The position numbers and the translations under genes were made by a program. Positions 9,854-22,858 of a stretch of DNA of 64,000 bases are shown here, in pieces. Positions within the stretch are counted from its first letter, which is position 1. Each line of letters begins with the position of its first letter. The notes below the pieces were generated by a model, which saw nothing but the letters and a program-made list of their open reading frames with translations, did not search any database and was not told the origin of the DNA. The stretch is taken from assembly GCA_047967505.1 (NCBI GenBank), contig CM106541.1. One strand, written 5' to 3'. The DNA is from Dipteris shenzhenensis (lineage: Eukaryota; Polypodiophyta; Polypodiopsida; Gleicheniales).

Positions 9854-12800
9854 CAAGTTGCTTGCTGGTGTCACTTGTACTCGAAAACAGAGCCTTACAG
9901 TGAAATCGTGCTTTACAAATGTACCCCAAGATCCTCTCTAAAAAAAAAAATTCCACGGAAGGCAAAGCTTGACTTTTGAAGATGCAGCTACACAGGTTTA
10001 GTGGATCAAAGGTCATGCTTGAAATGAGACAGGAGTTCATGTGCATGTTATTTGATGTGCACTTTAAAAAAATGTTGCAAGGTTTGAAGTGTAACAAAGA
10101 TTCACAAATATTGCACTAAAAATTTGCTAAAGTTACTCGAGCTAAGTTGAGCTTTTTAGAATGAACTGGCTACTTTGTCACACATCTTTAACCCATATTC
10201 ACTTGCCTGGTAATTTTTCTTTTAAATTTCTTTTTATTCTAAATAGTATGTTTTGCAAATGAATGAAAACATTTTCCTTCTATTCGGTTAGGTCATGGGG
10301 CCAGGTCTAGCATTTGAGGATGGACCCCCTTGCTTGGGGTTATGGGCATTAGTGACCCTAAGAGTGATGCCCTCTGTTAAGAGGGCATCAGAAATCACAC
10401 CCCACTTTTAAGTAATCATTTTGGGGACCCATCAAATGTAGCAAGCATCCAAGAGAATGTCTCTGGGACGACTTGGGTGTGAGCCAAGAGACATGGAGAT
10501 ACTAGATAAAATGTCAAACTAATAAACCTCTTAGTTGAGTTTAATCAAACTCAAAAGTGCGTCTAGAGTAGGTTAATGTCTAGGACTCTTGTTAGGAACC
10601 CGTTGGTGAAGTTAAAATTCAAATTTTGTGAAGTTTGAATTTTTAGGGTTTTTGAGACTCGTGGTAGGCTTTAGGTTGAGTTGGTAGCAGGGCTAGTTGG
10701 CCCAGCCACTTGGCAATAGGAGGGGGCCAGTGGCGAGGAGAGGGGTAAGTGTAGGGGTCAGCCCACCATTTGTCGGGCTGAAAAAGGCGAGTTTCGGATG
10801 TCAAATTGGGCCAGCCTAGCCCCCAAAAGCTTGCCATCTTGGGTAGATTGTCGGCTAGGCTTGTATAAGAAGAGCCTCACCTCCCTCCTTGGTGCAGTAG
10901 ACCTCCTCCGCTCCCCATCTTGGTGTAGCCAGCCTCCCTCTCAGGCCTTGTTGGTGTTGTAGCTATCTTCTTTGCCAGGCTTTTCTCTCTACAACAGCCA
11001 CTCTCTATAGTTTTAGGGTTCTCTGTGTACAAAACTTGCCCTTTATTTACCTATGGAGCAATAGGGCTATCTCTTCCTATCTGGAAGCAGCAGCAACTCT
11101 CTCCATGCCATTACTCCACTCTAAGCCTTTCTCTTTGCTCCTTGCATCACTTTTTGTGTGTTTTTCTCTCGAGTCCGAAGATCTCATCCATCCAAGCAAG
11201 AGGGGAACCAGTTGAGATTCATGATTAGAAGGGTCATTTCAATGCATTGAGGTCGCACAGACTAGAAGGTTATTTATTTTTGGATGTGGTGTTTGTCTAT
11301 GCAATGTCATGTGTTACCTAAACTTCTTTCATGAGCTAGAACTTGGGTACTCATATTCAAGTGGGATTGAAGATTTTTGTTTGCAATGAACAATAGGTAT
11401 TAAACTCACAATTATTTTAACAAAACTATTGTTGATGTGTACATTGTCCAGGGACTTGTGTCACGACTCTATGAAGAATATAGCGTACGTTTATTGTGTG
11501 ATTGCTGAGTCGCCTTTGCTAGCCTTGAGTGCACCTCCGAGTCTTGTCCCTATGGTCTACATAAATTGCTCCATTTGGTTCATGAATAGCCCATGGATTT
11601 CCCATAGCACATTGCCCCACCCATCCTTATACCTTGGATGGAGATCTTTTTTTTTTTTTTTGGCATGAGAGCAAACAAAGATGTAGAAGATCTCATGGGC
11701 ATATGAGACAAAGTACAAACACCAAAATGTGACCTACTACATCTATATAACCAAAGAATTGAGGGAGTGCACAAAAGCCCAGCTTCTCAATTATAAAACA
11801 TAACCACATTCTAATACTATCAGGGAGTGGCCTTTATAACATCAATTTAAGAACCAGAGTGAACTACTAGAGATATTGATAGAGTCCAAGTAATCGTCCA
11901 AGGACAACAGCCAATAACATGATCGATGGAGGACACAAAGGTCATATTTATTGCTCTTCAATGCAAAAGAGTTGATGTGTAGTTCAAGTGTAGAGAGTAG
12001 AACCATCAAGCTCCTTCGCTGACTCGAGACAGCAAATGCTCTAGACGTGTCAAAGAAGATGAGGGTGAATCGTGGGGGTTGTCAGGCGTGGGCGTAAAGA
12101 AAATCTAATGTCATTGTGGAACCTACGATTCCCTTAGGTACCCTCGTATCAGATCCGACTGTTCACATTGTTCACAAGGGAAAGAATGTTGCTGAAAAAG
12201 GCATGTGTGAAGGGCAAGTAGTTCATCCTACTTCAACGTTACGAGTCCCACAAAGTAACACTTACTTAAGTTGGATGCATACAAGTCATAAATATAGCTA
12301 GTTGATGTTGAGACTACACAAGAGATGAGCTTGGATATTGTGACACACTAGTCACAACCTACATCCATTAGATATGGTAGTCTACAAACCCTTGAAGACT
12401 ATAGCAATGGACACAATAGTGTTGACGAGCATTTGGATTACCATCTATTGACACTAACATAAAGGTTAGGTTTGAGGTATTTAAACTTTGTCTCTATATC
12501 AAAATAACTGTCAACAAGCCATTTAAGGACACATAGGCAACAAATGTAGTGATGCAAGCTGGGATGTACATGGAAGGTAGCCAAGCTAAAAAATGAAGAT
12601 CAATAAGATGTCCTCTTAATGGTCCATGCTCAATAAGGAGCTAGCACATGAAATCACATAACCCTCAAGAGGATGATTGGGAGGTATTCATGGAAAATGG
12701 TCCTTGATACTTCTTGGACTTGTTTCAATAAGCATTTGATGAAATTCATCACAAGAGACTAGTAACGTGCACATCCAGGAGATGTAATGCTCAAGGAGTT

Positions 12801-13436
12801 CACAACTTTTCTACCATTGCCAATGTATACCATCCTAAGAGCCATAACAAGAGGCTAGACTCTTATAAAGATGGCCTTAAGCCACAAACTATTGTTCAAA
12901 GATGATTTCATTGGTATATGGAAGCTTCACATTGATACAAAGGAAAAGGAGAGGACAAGCATGTGGTGGTCTATTAAAAGAAGGAAAAAAAAGCTAGGGA
13001 AGGGCAAAAAGGCCAAGGGAAGAAAGGGAATAGTGGAGGAGTAAAGAAACAGAAAAGCAAACCAAGGCTTGCATTCAAGACGAAGTTTTGAAGGAAGTGG
13101 AATTGAGCAGCAATGGAACCCCATAGCAAGTTCAAATTCTGAAGCTATAGTCATAAAGAAAGTGGAAGCAGTAATGAAACCCCCTCCCAAGTTCAAGAGA
13201 CGTACACTTTGTTCTTGGCATCCATTTGCATCTACTGGGAGAGACACTATGGTGGGCATCTCTACCTCCCTAAGGCTACCTATTTGCAACTAGGATGCAC
13301 CTACTAAAAGAAAAGGGGCATTTTTTAGTTTCTAGTTGCAAGAAGGGGTGGTGGACACAAACTACACAACATCTCGTAAGACGTGCAAGAGCTTGGGATT
13401 CAAGACTTACAATAAAGTGAAGGACTTAATAGATAT
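9854..13436. other. Unassigned DNA
   Basis: No open frame has family features. A pyrimidine-rich stretch lies at about 10860-11170. A poly(T) run at 11647-11661 is followed by non-repetitive sequence and could mark the tail of a minus-strand retrocopy, but no coding remnant is visible. ORFs at 12927-13293 on both strands overlap each other and look like chance. Confidence 0.35.
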
Positions 13437-13620
13437 TTCTTTCTTTCTTTCTTTCTTTCTCTAGTTGTTCCTTGCTACCCTTGGTCGATTGCTTGGACTC
13501 TAATTGTCCACACTCATTGCATGAGAAAAAGGAAATTAAATGTTTGGTGTGCACTTATGGACAAAATGGAAAATAATAGTGTACAAAGCAATGTGTTTGT
13601 GTGCGTGTGTGTGTGTGTGC
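13437..13620. repeat. Microsatellites (TTCT)n and (GT)n
   Basis: A TTCT tetranucleotide run lies at 13437-13462 and a GT run, with one GC interruption, at about 13600-13620. Confidence 0.85.
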
Positions 13621-13857
13621 ACGTAACATGTGCATACACATGCTGTGCATGTGAATGTCAAATGGTTGTGGCATGGAGGGGATGTGCAGACAACATTCCT
13701 TAAGTTTATTTTGGGTGCTCTTGCATGGAACTTTTGAAATTACATGTTGGCCATCTACTCAACCAAATAAACTTTTGAATTTGTGTCTTATCCATCTACT
13801 TAACAAACTTTTATTTCAAACAATACATAAGTTAGACAATTCTTGATTAAATTGATG

Positions 13858-14300
13858 ATGGATGTGGTGTGTTACCCGCACATGCCTTACTGTCGATTCA
13901 ATGCTACAAATAAGATAAGGGAGGGAATGGTGCATAAACATCATAACACAAATGGTGGCCATTGTGGATAACTCTTACACTCAAATGCCAAACTTGCACA
14001 TAGATGGTATGCTTTTAGCATAGGTAATGAGGGGGTGTGGTACCCACACAAATAACACTCATTGTTGACTTCAGCTAGACTTGAGATAAGAGAGGTGGTG
14101 TGGTACCCACACAAATAACACTCGTTGTTGACTTGAGCTAGACTTGAGATAAGAGAGGGATTGGTACATAACATCATGACACCTACATGGGAGGGTTCAT
14201 ATAGTGGGAATTTTGGAAAACTTTAACACTCATGCCCCAAACTTGCATATAGATGGGACGCTTTAGCATAAGTAATTAGTGGGGAAAAGGAGCTTATTTT
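13858..14300 (+). repeat. Nested tandem repeats
   Basis: A 63-bp unit (GTGTGGTACCCACACAAATA and onward) starts at 14034 and 14097 and is almost identical in both copies. Flanking segments at 13858-14030 and 14160-14290 (including AACTTGCAYATAGATGG and TGGTRCATAA.CATCAT) are a second, longer-period diverged duplication around it. Nothing coding is visible. Confidence 0.75.
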
Positions 14301-16006
14301 AATTTGATCACTCAAGGGTTTAGATGAAGGAGATTTTGGGATTAATTGGGGGGTTTTGGGGTATGAATCTTGTCACTTAGCCATGGGCGTCATGTGGAAA
14401 TGGTCATTATGTGCCCTCATCAAAGAAAGAATCAAGAAGTCCTATCAATATTAGCCTCCCCCCCCACAAATATGAACCTTAATTCATCTAAGTTAGATGC
14501 CACCTCCCCACAATTACTTGAAGATCAAATGAAAAATGAGCCCTCCCCTCTCCCGAAGTATTGTGCACTCCCTCACTCTCTTTGCCTTACCGCCGCACTA
14601 ATTGTGTATCCCCTCAACTAGTGGTTCTTGTGGACTTTTGTTCTGAGCATTGCTAGATTTGTGTCATGGTTTTGTTTTGTCACATACACATTGGTGTCAT
14701 GGAGTTAATAAAGGGTTTTCATTAGTGCTAAGGAAGGGGATAAGACTCACTTATGGAGTATGGTTAGTGGGTGCATAGTGTAGGAGGGGTTCTTTCCAAA
14801 TGAGCCAACATCCAATCAGCCAAGCATTTAGTCCACGTAAGAGGCGAGAGGAAAGGTTGTGTGACCTTGAGAATGGTTGTTTGAGCAAGCAGTGTGAGGA
14901 ACAATGTGGTAGGTATTGTGAGACATTGAATCATTATGGAAGATGAGAAATAAGATACAACAGGGGCGAGAGGTGATTTTGGTCTGGTGCTTGATTTGCA
15001 AGGCTTGGGATTCAATCTACAAATGGTCGGGGGTTGAAGCTGTAGTTGAAATGGCTATTGGAGACTTTGAAGCGATTGCTAGAGGAATCACAGGTGATCT
15101 GGATTATAGTAGAATAGATCATTTTCCCATGTCACAACTGGAGCTAAAGAGCTAATCTTGGGCGATTAAGTTAAAGATCCATCAAATTGTCCCTGCATGT
15201 AGCCTCCAATTTTGTTGATGCGTTACCCACCTACCCTAGCTTTCTGCACTGGTTTCCACAAAGGGCACTTCTTTCCCTCATAACAAAGCCACTAGACCTC
15301 CCCTTCTAGCAATCCAAGTTTGGGATGGCAAGGCTGATTTTGCCAAGGCTAGGCTGGTAACAGAGTGCTAGATTTAATGCTTTAGTGGCTTTAATGATCT
15401 TGTAGCATTGCAAAGCACAGAGGAAGAGCTCTCAAGATGCTAGTAGCATTGTGTGAGCGCTTTTGGCAAGTGTGGGAAGCACTGTTAGGGATAGAAGGCA
15501 CTACTCTTTGGAGTGGCCGTTATATAATTGTCACGCATGAGGCATGTTTGTGCTATAGTGTTATGAAGTTTGGTATAAAGTGACCATCTGGAAGGGGATT
15601 AATAGTCTATTGGGAACTTCCATTCCTTCTCCCTTCTTTATAACCTAAGGCTTGGTCACATATAGTTGAGTCATGCTCTCTGGACGATATTCTTGGCTCT
15701 ACTTATAGACCTGTACATGCCTCATTGGATACTTCCTAGTAGATTTTGGCAAGCATTTGAGCATGGCATATTTGGGGATCTAGATGCACAAAGGCTTTGG
15801 ATGGCTCCTAGATCCACCCTTCACATACATTGGCTAGTTTTTGGACAAATAGTATACATACCTTGATCACCATTTGGATGAGCATGTATGGGTTTTCCCG
15901 CGCATAGATTCTTCCAAGACTACTATTTTTCTTAGAGATTGGTTGGCTCTCCGTTTTCCTAGAGGCCTTTATAGAGTTGAGGTGGAACTTTTACCCCCTT
16001 GCTCGC
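14301..16006. other. Unassigned DNA
   Basis: No recognisable gene, RNA or element. Several ORFs of 60-85 codons on both strands have no family features. Confidence 0.35.
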
Positions 16007-17680
16007 TTAGGGTGTTTGGCTTCTCATGTTTTGCATGACATAACATACTTCTTCCATGAGATTTGTTCTTGGAGTTTCTTTCATAGTTGATAGAAGTCCT
16101 TTCTTTGAGAAAACAAAAAATTTTGGTATATAGCTTGGCATGTAGTCCTGGCTCTGTGGTATGGTGGCGTTGGCAAACTCAGTGGCATCTACGAAGAGCA
16201 TTGGCCACCATAATCCAGCTTGTAGTACTTTACAGGGCATAAGCTCTACCGCGAAGTGGTCATCTGCAATGCCCGAATGAGCATCTTTCAAAACCTCAAC
16301 AAACTCATCTTCCTAGACACATCGATGCATAATGCCGTCTTTACCCATTTGATGGAGTTGCCCAATTATCAATTTCACATCCTTGATCATTTTCTAACCC
16401 TATCCTTATTGAATGTCTTGTCTTGGGGGAACCCATTTGCCAAGAAGTGTTCGATCTCTTGTGCCCGTTCAAGAACCAAGTCCATTGCAAATAATGAGGC
16501 ATCTGGAAGATCGTCTTGTTATAATTCATCTTAGAATCGTTTAGCTAGCAACTAGTAAAGTATATGGGATAATACAAGTTAAACTCACTCGACTGTGCCA
16601 ATATGCACCCTATCACAAATTTTGAGGCATCGATGTGAGCATGAAATACTAAGTCCCAATTGGGTGCTTGCAAAATAGGGGCAGATGCCAAAACCAACTT
16701 AAGGCTCTCATAGGATAGTTGACACTCTTCTATCCAATGGAATACAATCAATAACTTGTACAAGGGGTGGGCAATCTCAGCATAATTGTAAGTAAATTGG
16801 CGATAGTATCCCATATGCCCTATCAATCGCTGTACACCCTTTGCATTCATGGGTGGGGGTTATTCTAGAATGAGCTTGATCTTATTATAATAAGTGGAAA
16901 CCTCATTCTTGGACACTACATGCCCGCATATCACCCCATGTTTCACCCAGAACTAGCCCTTCAAGGGATTAAGGGAGACTCTATAGAGACGACATCTCTT
17001 GAATACATTCTCGAATATTTGAGGTGATCATCCCATTTAGAGTGAGTGCACAGATGATCTAGGAAAACCTCTAGAAAATCCCTCAGGTATTCCTTGAAGT
17101 GGTGATCATTAGTTGTTGGAATATTGCAGGAGCATTAGTGAGCCCGAAGATCATCACTTTTGAAGCATAGACTCTCCCTTCCATGGCAAATGTAGTTTTA
17201 TGCTGATCTTGAGCTGCTATAGACACTTGATTATATCTTGAGAACCCATCTAAGAAGCTCTATGCTTCTTTGCCTGTGACCCTTTCCAAGACATGCTCTG
17301 TGAAGGGCAACGGGTAATTATCCTTGCGAGTTACGGCATTTACTTTCTTGAGATCAATGCATACCCTAACTTTGCCATTCTTTTTTAGCACTATGACTAT
17401 GGGCGATACCCAGTTTGTATGCTCAAACTCATAAATGAACCGTGAATTAAATTGCTTCTGTATTTCTTCTCTGATAATCAGTGCATATTTTGGGTTCATG
17501 GGATAGGGTGGTTTCCATACCAGTCTAATGTCATCCATCATAAGGATGGTATGCTACACTACTTTCGGTGGCATGCCCTTCATGTATGTGTACTTCCAGG
17601 TGATACAATCTTGAAACTCATGAAACAAGGCAAGCAATGCCTATTATTGCTCGAGAGTTAGGTTATCAACTATTTAAACT
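16007..17680 (-). mobile_element. Decayed Ty3/gypsy pol
   Basis: On the minus strand, from about 17680 down, are a pre-RT segment (YMKGMPPKVV) and the RT N-terminus at 17541-17260 (IREEIQKQFNSRFIYEF, then WVSPIVIVLKKNGKVRVCID and PLPFTEHVLE). Next, at 16850-16545, comes the RT end to RNase H (VQRLIGHMGYYRQF, HAHIDASKFVIGCILAQ). At 16291-16007 is the integrase zinc-binding region (HSGIADDHFAVE.., GLWWPMLF), whose second Cys pair is lost. The central RT is frameshifted. The order matches Ty3/gypsy pol, where integrase follows RNase H. No LTRs were found. Confidence 0.88.
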
Positions 17681-18157
17681 AGCTTAGGGTCTTCTCCTGG
17701 ACCAATAGGTTCACCTCCTTGACCTTGGTAGGACCGTTATACCCATTTTGGTCTCCTTGTTTGGCTGACCTTTTAGCCTACTCTAACTGTACTTTACGGT
17801 CCTATACTGTGAGCCTTAAAGTGCCTAGGGACTTGACACAGATCGGTTTCCTCCTCGGTTGGTTGATATTTTCTTCAGGCCTAAGGCTTTGTACCATTGG
17901 CCTTCCTTTTCATTAACTTCCACATGGTGTTAGGTGAGATGGGTGGGGGTGGGTGGCCAATTGGCAGTCCACATGTCAGTTGTTGTTGCTTTATATAGTA
18001 GTGACTGGTTGAGTCGCTTCTTTACATAGCAGCGATTGACTAAGTCACTGCATTAATTTTATAGCAACAACTCCCAGTTTGGCACAATCGCTTATTGGAT
18101 TTTAGTACTCTTTGAGAATTTTGAAGTTTTGTTCAAGATTTGTGAGCACAAACGGAA
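17681..18157. other. Unassigned DNA between gypsy fragment and repeat R
   Basis: It contains the diverged phrases TATAGTAGTGACTGGTTGAGTC and ACATAGCAGCGATTGACTAAGTC at about 17994-18057. These resemble a segment inside repeat R near 18980-19050, so it may be an old related copy. Confidence 0.4.
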
Positions 18158-19983
18158 GCTACACTACCTATTCTACCTACTCCAATAAAAAATACACAAA
18201 AAACAACCACTTGAAAGCATCAAAATGAGGATTTTTGAAGGTGGTGGCTGAGAACACACTCCTGTGCCAACTTGATTTGATTCAAACTCATTTTTTGGTG
18301 TTTGCAAGTGAAATGTGACTCCATACACACTTTAGCAATCGTCCCTAATAAAGGAAGTGATAGAGCCATAAGAACCTGTCGTCGCTATTTTTGCACCATA
18401 AGCATTAGAGGCCTGCACCAATTTCCTCACCAAGACCATTGGAAATCAATGGATTCCACATGTCTATGTTGAACTTCAGGCGGTTCTCCAATCAATTGAA
18501 GACAGTACCACCAAACGTGTGATGGCACTTCTCTAGGCCTCATGTGCACTCTTCACGGGTACGCTGAGCAAATATGCCACTTAGAGAGATTCTAGGTACT
18601 CTCAGTCTTAACAACTTCACTCCATCATCCATGCACTGGGTCTAAGTGAGAATAGCAAGTCTACGTCTTAGGTGAGAATAGAGCAGGATCCACACCACAT
18701 CATCTTTTGGTAAAAAATGAGTCTTCACCGTTGATAGTCCAATCCTTTATGCTATAATAGTTTAGCTCATCGCTGCTAGCTCCATGTGTCCACTTGCACT
18801 CCATTCACCAAGACATTCACGCACCAACACGTGGCTAGGGTCACATCGTAATACTCCCAATTTTATCCACCACATCATTTGCACCACTTCATATGCACTT
18901 ACACACACTGAGGTATAATCCATAGAAGTCAGTTTGGCAGTCAAATTCCTTAGTAGGGTCCAGAAACCAAAGTCATCGCTACTATAAAAATAACGTAGTG
19001 ACTGATAGTGTGACGACTGACTCAGTCAACTGCTATACAAGTAACAGAGCGACTCCTCACCTGATAAGCTAAAAATAAAGCTAGTCTTACAACCATACTG
19101 ATGCCACCCACTACTTTATTGATAATGTCCTTGCCTCTAATGCTATGATAAGCTATCCCATTAATGCAGATCTATGCTTTAATAAAGCTAACCGTTGCTC
19201 AAATAACGCTCCCCCGTTGCTTTATCAACGTTGTTGTGCTATATTTCTTGCTAGCAAATGCCAATCGTTGCTTTATTAAATCTAGTCATTGCGCTATTGC
19301 TAAAGTTGGCCCACTGCTTTAATAGGTACCCTATATAAATAGCTAGCCTCATTCTCTAGGACCTCACTTGATCTCATACCGAAACTCTGTTGGATTTCAT
19401 TTTGAATTCCCATAGCCTCAAAATGCTCCCACAATCACTTCTGCCCCTCCTTAATCTACATGTCCACCACCTCTTTGCACTTCATAAGTGTTCATGACCT
19501 CTTCTTTGCCAAGGAACTCATTGGTGAAGTTTCATTTGCCCTTCCTCGTTAAGTCACACCTTCATCATTTCATACGATATCTATGCCACTACTCGACCAA
19601 GTGGAGCAAGAGCAGTTTTAGGAGCCCAAATCCTTGGCTCAACACTCTACATGCACACTTTGCAAACACTACATTCAGGACAATACTGAAGTACATAACT
19701 TTTTTGAGCATGTAGTGCAAGTTCACCTCTCAGCTAAGATTGGCTTGAACAACTACAAGGAGTCGTACTGCACTCACAGTTCAAGTGCAATGCCAAGGGT
19801 TATAGACTTTATTACCGTAATGTCGCAGTGTACCGGGCACTCTAAGACCCCGATGTGGTTCCCTACATCTAATCTGTGGGACTGTAGTCGGTAACAGATA
19901 GGTTTACATGCCACCTAAACCTCCACCAGGCAGTGGAGTTTATTGATCATTACAATAAGGGGACACACACCATAAGCTAGCTA
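18158..19983 (+). repeat. Repeat R, copy 1 (1.83 kb)
   Basis: It aligns along its length with 49476-51306 in the same orientation, with roughly 1 difference per 15-20 bases and a few small indels. Both copies begin GCTACACTACCTATTC and end near CATAAGYTRGCTA, and their outside flanks do not match. It contains a promoter-like TATATAAAT at 19332-19340 followed by a C/T-rich start region. Its right third has a broken coding look (a phrase near the right end reads VEFIDHYNKGTHTIS). The class is not recognised. It could be an LTR-type or DNA element, or a segmental duplication. Confidence 0.8.
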
Positions 19984-20544
19984 CATATGCCGATGATGAC
20001 TATCATTATTACTAGTTTACGATAAACACTATCCAATGTGCTTTCAACCTCTCGGCAATCTCCCAAACTTATCCTGCAACGCAATGATCTGTTATGGAAT
20101 GCCCATCCTTGAAAATGCTCCCCACCAAGTGGACTCTGTAAGCAGCATGTCATCTGTATCAATCCACTCTAGCGGAATGGCTGCCTGTATCTGCTATATC
20201 CTGAGTGCCCCTCTGAGGTGGCCAACTGCTAAAAGTCTCTACTCCTCTCGAAGTCTCATAAAGGCCTGCCAAGCACCTATAGTAGAGGTAGGTCCCCTCT
20301 CCCATCTAGACCACTGCATATAATGTGACACTCCAAGTGGCATGCCATCATGATCCAAAATCGCGTCATTGCACATGACTATGGCTGCCTTTGAATCTCT
20401 TCATGGGAAGTGGGTGGAACTCTGTGAAGTGTGTTTCTAAAGCAGCCCCAAGCTTTCAGAATAGCAGCCATGAGAGGGGAAGGGGGGGATTTGAGATGGG
20501 ATGAAGTAAATATCTATTTGCTACTGTGCAACAAATCTCCCCCA
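19984..20544 (-). mobile_element. C-terminal part of the minus-strand LINE split by the copia insertion
   Basis: The minus-strand frame starting at 20544 reads GDLLHSSK, a stop, then PSPLMAAILKAWGCFRN and PPTSHEEIQRQP. A frame change leads to ILDHDGMPLGVSHYMQW and IGAWQAF. This is the C-terminal region of plant L1-type LINE ORF2 and continues, in frame, the LINE that breaks off at 54743. The break on both sides carries CCCCA. The left end runs into repeat R, so the LINE 3' tail is missing. Confidence 0.75.
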
Positions 20545-20798
20545 TGTTGAGAGTTCACGCTCAACATTATGTGATCATGTGTGCATAGCACCATCATGTG
20601 ATCATATGTGCATAGTACTAACCTTATAGAGTGCTATAAAGGAAAGGGTTATATCCCCTAACCCTAACCCTAACCCTAAATGGGTTTGTATATATTCAAC
20701 TAAATCTAGTATATAGTTAGTCATTTGTGGTGTGCTCTCTAGCTGTGCCCTCTCTCCTCATCTCCACTCTTCTCCTCTCCCCTCTTCATATTTTGTCA
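20545..20798 (+). repeat. Copia 5' LTR (254 bp)
   Basis: Starts TGTTGAGAGTTCACGCTCAACA, whose first and last 7 bases are inverted, and ends TTTTGTCA. Two direct copies of an approximately 25-base phrase (ATGTGATCATRTGTGCATAG) lie near the start. A telomere-like (CCCTAA) run is at 20656-20680. It matches 54471-54742 with about ten substitutions plus small indels. The five bases before it are CCCCA. Confidence 0.9.
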
Positions 20799-20810
20799 TG
20801 GTATCAGAGC
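20799..20810 (+). promoter_or_regulatory. Copia primer-binding site
   Basis: TGGTATCAGAGC follows the LTR end directly and is complementary to initiator tRNA-Met. Confidence 0.9.
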
Positions 20811-22858
20811 TCCCTTGCCTTCCGTTGAGGCATTGAGATCCTTGAGAGTGCGAGAGAGATTGAGAGATCGAGAGAGATTGAGTGTTCCATTCACTTCTAT
20901 AGAGTGATAAAAAATTTCCGTATTCCATTGTTGAGAGAGTTTGAGAGATTACATGCGTGAAGAAAGAGATTTATGCTCATGTGAGAGAGGTTCTATTCCT
21001 TTTGAGATTTTAGAATTGAGAAAGTGATAGAGATTTGTGATTCTTTGAAAAAGAAAGAGTCTCTTTCTCAAATCCCTGAGAAAATCTATTCTAAGGTCTA
21101 GAAGATTTCCAACGGCTTCATCAACAGAAGCTCCCTCCTTGATGAGCTGCTCTCGAACTCTTTGCTCCTAGATGTAGCTCCAACTAAGGCTTCCAAGAAT
21201 ACCTCAACTCCAACAAAGGCAATGCGGATGACCATCTCTCCAACCGGCAGCCTCCAAGCTGCATGGGCTACTCCAATGACATATGACTCTCCAAGCTGAG
21301 CACAACATATGACTGTCACATTAGTCTCACCTCCATCCAACCAGACAGACAAGCACACAGCGTTGCATCAAGCAAGGGCTCTACTCCAAACATAAGGCAA
21401 CCAACCCCGCACGACCTTATACTGCTCATGCTCCAGTAGCATACCTACAAGCAGCAAGACTCAGCCAGCAAACAACTCTTCCTCTCCAACGCGACATGCA
21501 TCCTCTAGCTCCAAAAGAAAGGCTTCTGCGCTCAGGGATCTCCAGCGCCTCAGATCCACTAGTCGACTACTCCATGAGCTTCAGCATTCGATCCATCGCA
21601 TACTAGCAACTAGTCGACTACTCCATGAGCTTCAGCCTTTGATCCATCGCGTACTCCGCATAGAAGGGCTCAGCCATGAACAACCCATCTAGCCACATCT
21701 GATAAGGGTAGACCAGCTTGTGCTAGAATCCGCCCTCGTTGGTGTACGGTTGGTAGTTGATCTCGCAGCAGATCCGCGGCCTTGCAGTATTTCTCCTACC
21801 TCGTTTGCTTGTAGAGAAACAGCAAGACGGTGCCCTTTCAAATGCTATCCAGGGTGTAATCGGCTCGCTTGCAAGTGGGAATGGATCTAGGTCGCCATCA
21901 ACGGCCTTGCATCAACCAAGCTTCTCCAATGGCTACAGCGCGGCTTGTCAGCCATGAATGGCTACCTCCAACCTCTGCCAATGCTCTCCACAAGGCTCTC
22001 GAATCCTGGCTCTACACCTACGACACCCTCTACGCCCTACATCACTATAGATAAGCTCACGGGCTACACACAGCCAGCTGACTCTTCATACGATGGAAGG
22101 CTCCAACTAAGTCTTCGATCCAACAGAAGGCTGCAGATGACTAGCACGAAGAAAATCTTCTGAAGATTCCGACGCATCTTGTTAAGATTTCATCGGGCTC
22201 CCACGTGGAGTCTTATCCAATTTCCACATCGTTAGGCACCTCGGATGTGCCAGGTGTACCTATCTTATCCTCTGCCACATGGCACCCTTATCCACAATGC
22301 CATGTCATCTACCACAGTGATAGCCATGTCATATTTGCCACATCAATAGGCCACATCATCATCGATTGCCACGTTAGCACTCCCACATCATCTACCACGT
22401 CACTTGTGCCACATCATCTACCATGCCATCTGCCACATCATTTACCACATCATCATTGTCACATCATCTATTGACATCATCCTCTGTGCCACCTTAGCAA
22501 TGCCACCTCAGTTGTCTAGTGAAGCCTTACATTCATCAGTTCAGTCAGTAGACTTTAGAGAGTATAGAGGCATTGCAGATTGTTTCAGTGGGTAGATAGC
22601 ACTTGATTTCACACACACATGCCACAATTGTAAAGCCTATTCGGCTATCTCATGGCATCGTGCACATCATTTTAGCCTTGTAAAGCCTCTTGGCTATTCC
22701 CGACATCATTGCCACAAGCCTTGTAATACAGATCAGATTTTATATATTTCAGTTCTATCTTCACTGATGGTTCAGAGATTTCACTTGGCACAGTCACTTT
22801 ATTTGCAGTTGATTCATACAGAGATTTTCATGACACTTTTGAGTACATTTCTTGCACC
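20811..22858 (+). other. Copia untranslated leader with degenerate CCACATCATC repeats
   Basis: About 2 kb without coding signal separates PBS and gag. At 20835-21060 it is rich in GAGAG phrases. At about 22260-22510 a 14-17-base motif of the form GCCACATCATCTACCAC recurs many times with variation. Related repeats occur in the leader of the inverted copia (about 33170-32950, minus) and at 51307-51460. Small ORFs here follow the repeats and are not credible genes. Confidence 0.6.

Noticed and set aside
11580-11774. Retrocopy ending in poly(T) at 11647-11661
   Set aside because: A single T run without coding homology or flanking duplication is not enough.
13858-14300. Possible CRISPR-like array
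   Set aside because: Only two close repeats with no regular spacers, in plant nuclear-type DNA; it is an ordinary tandem duplication.
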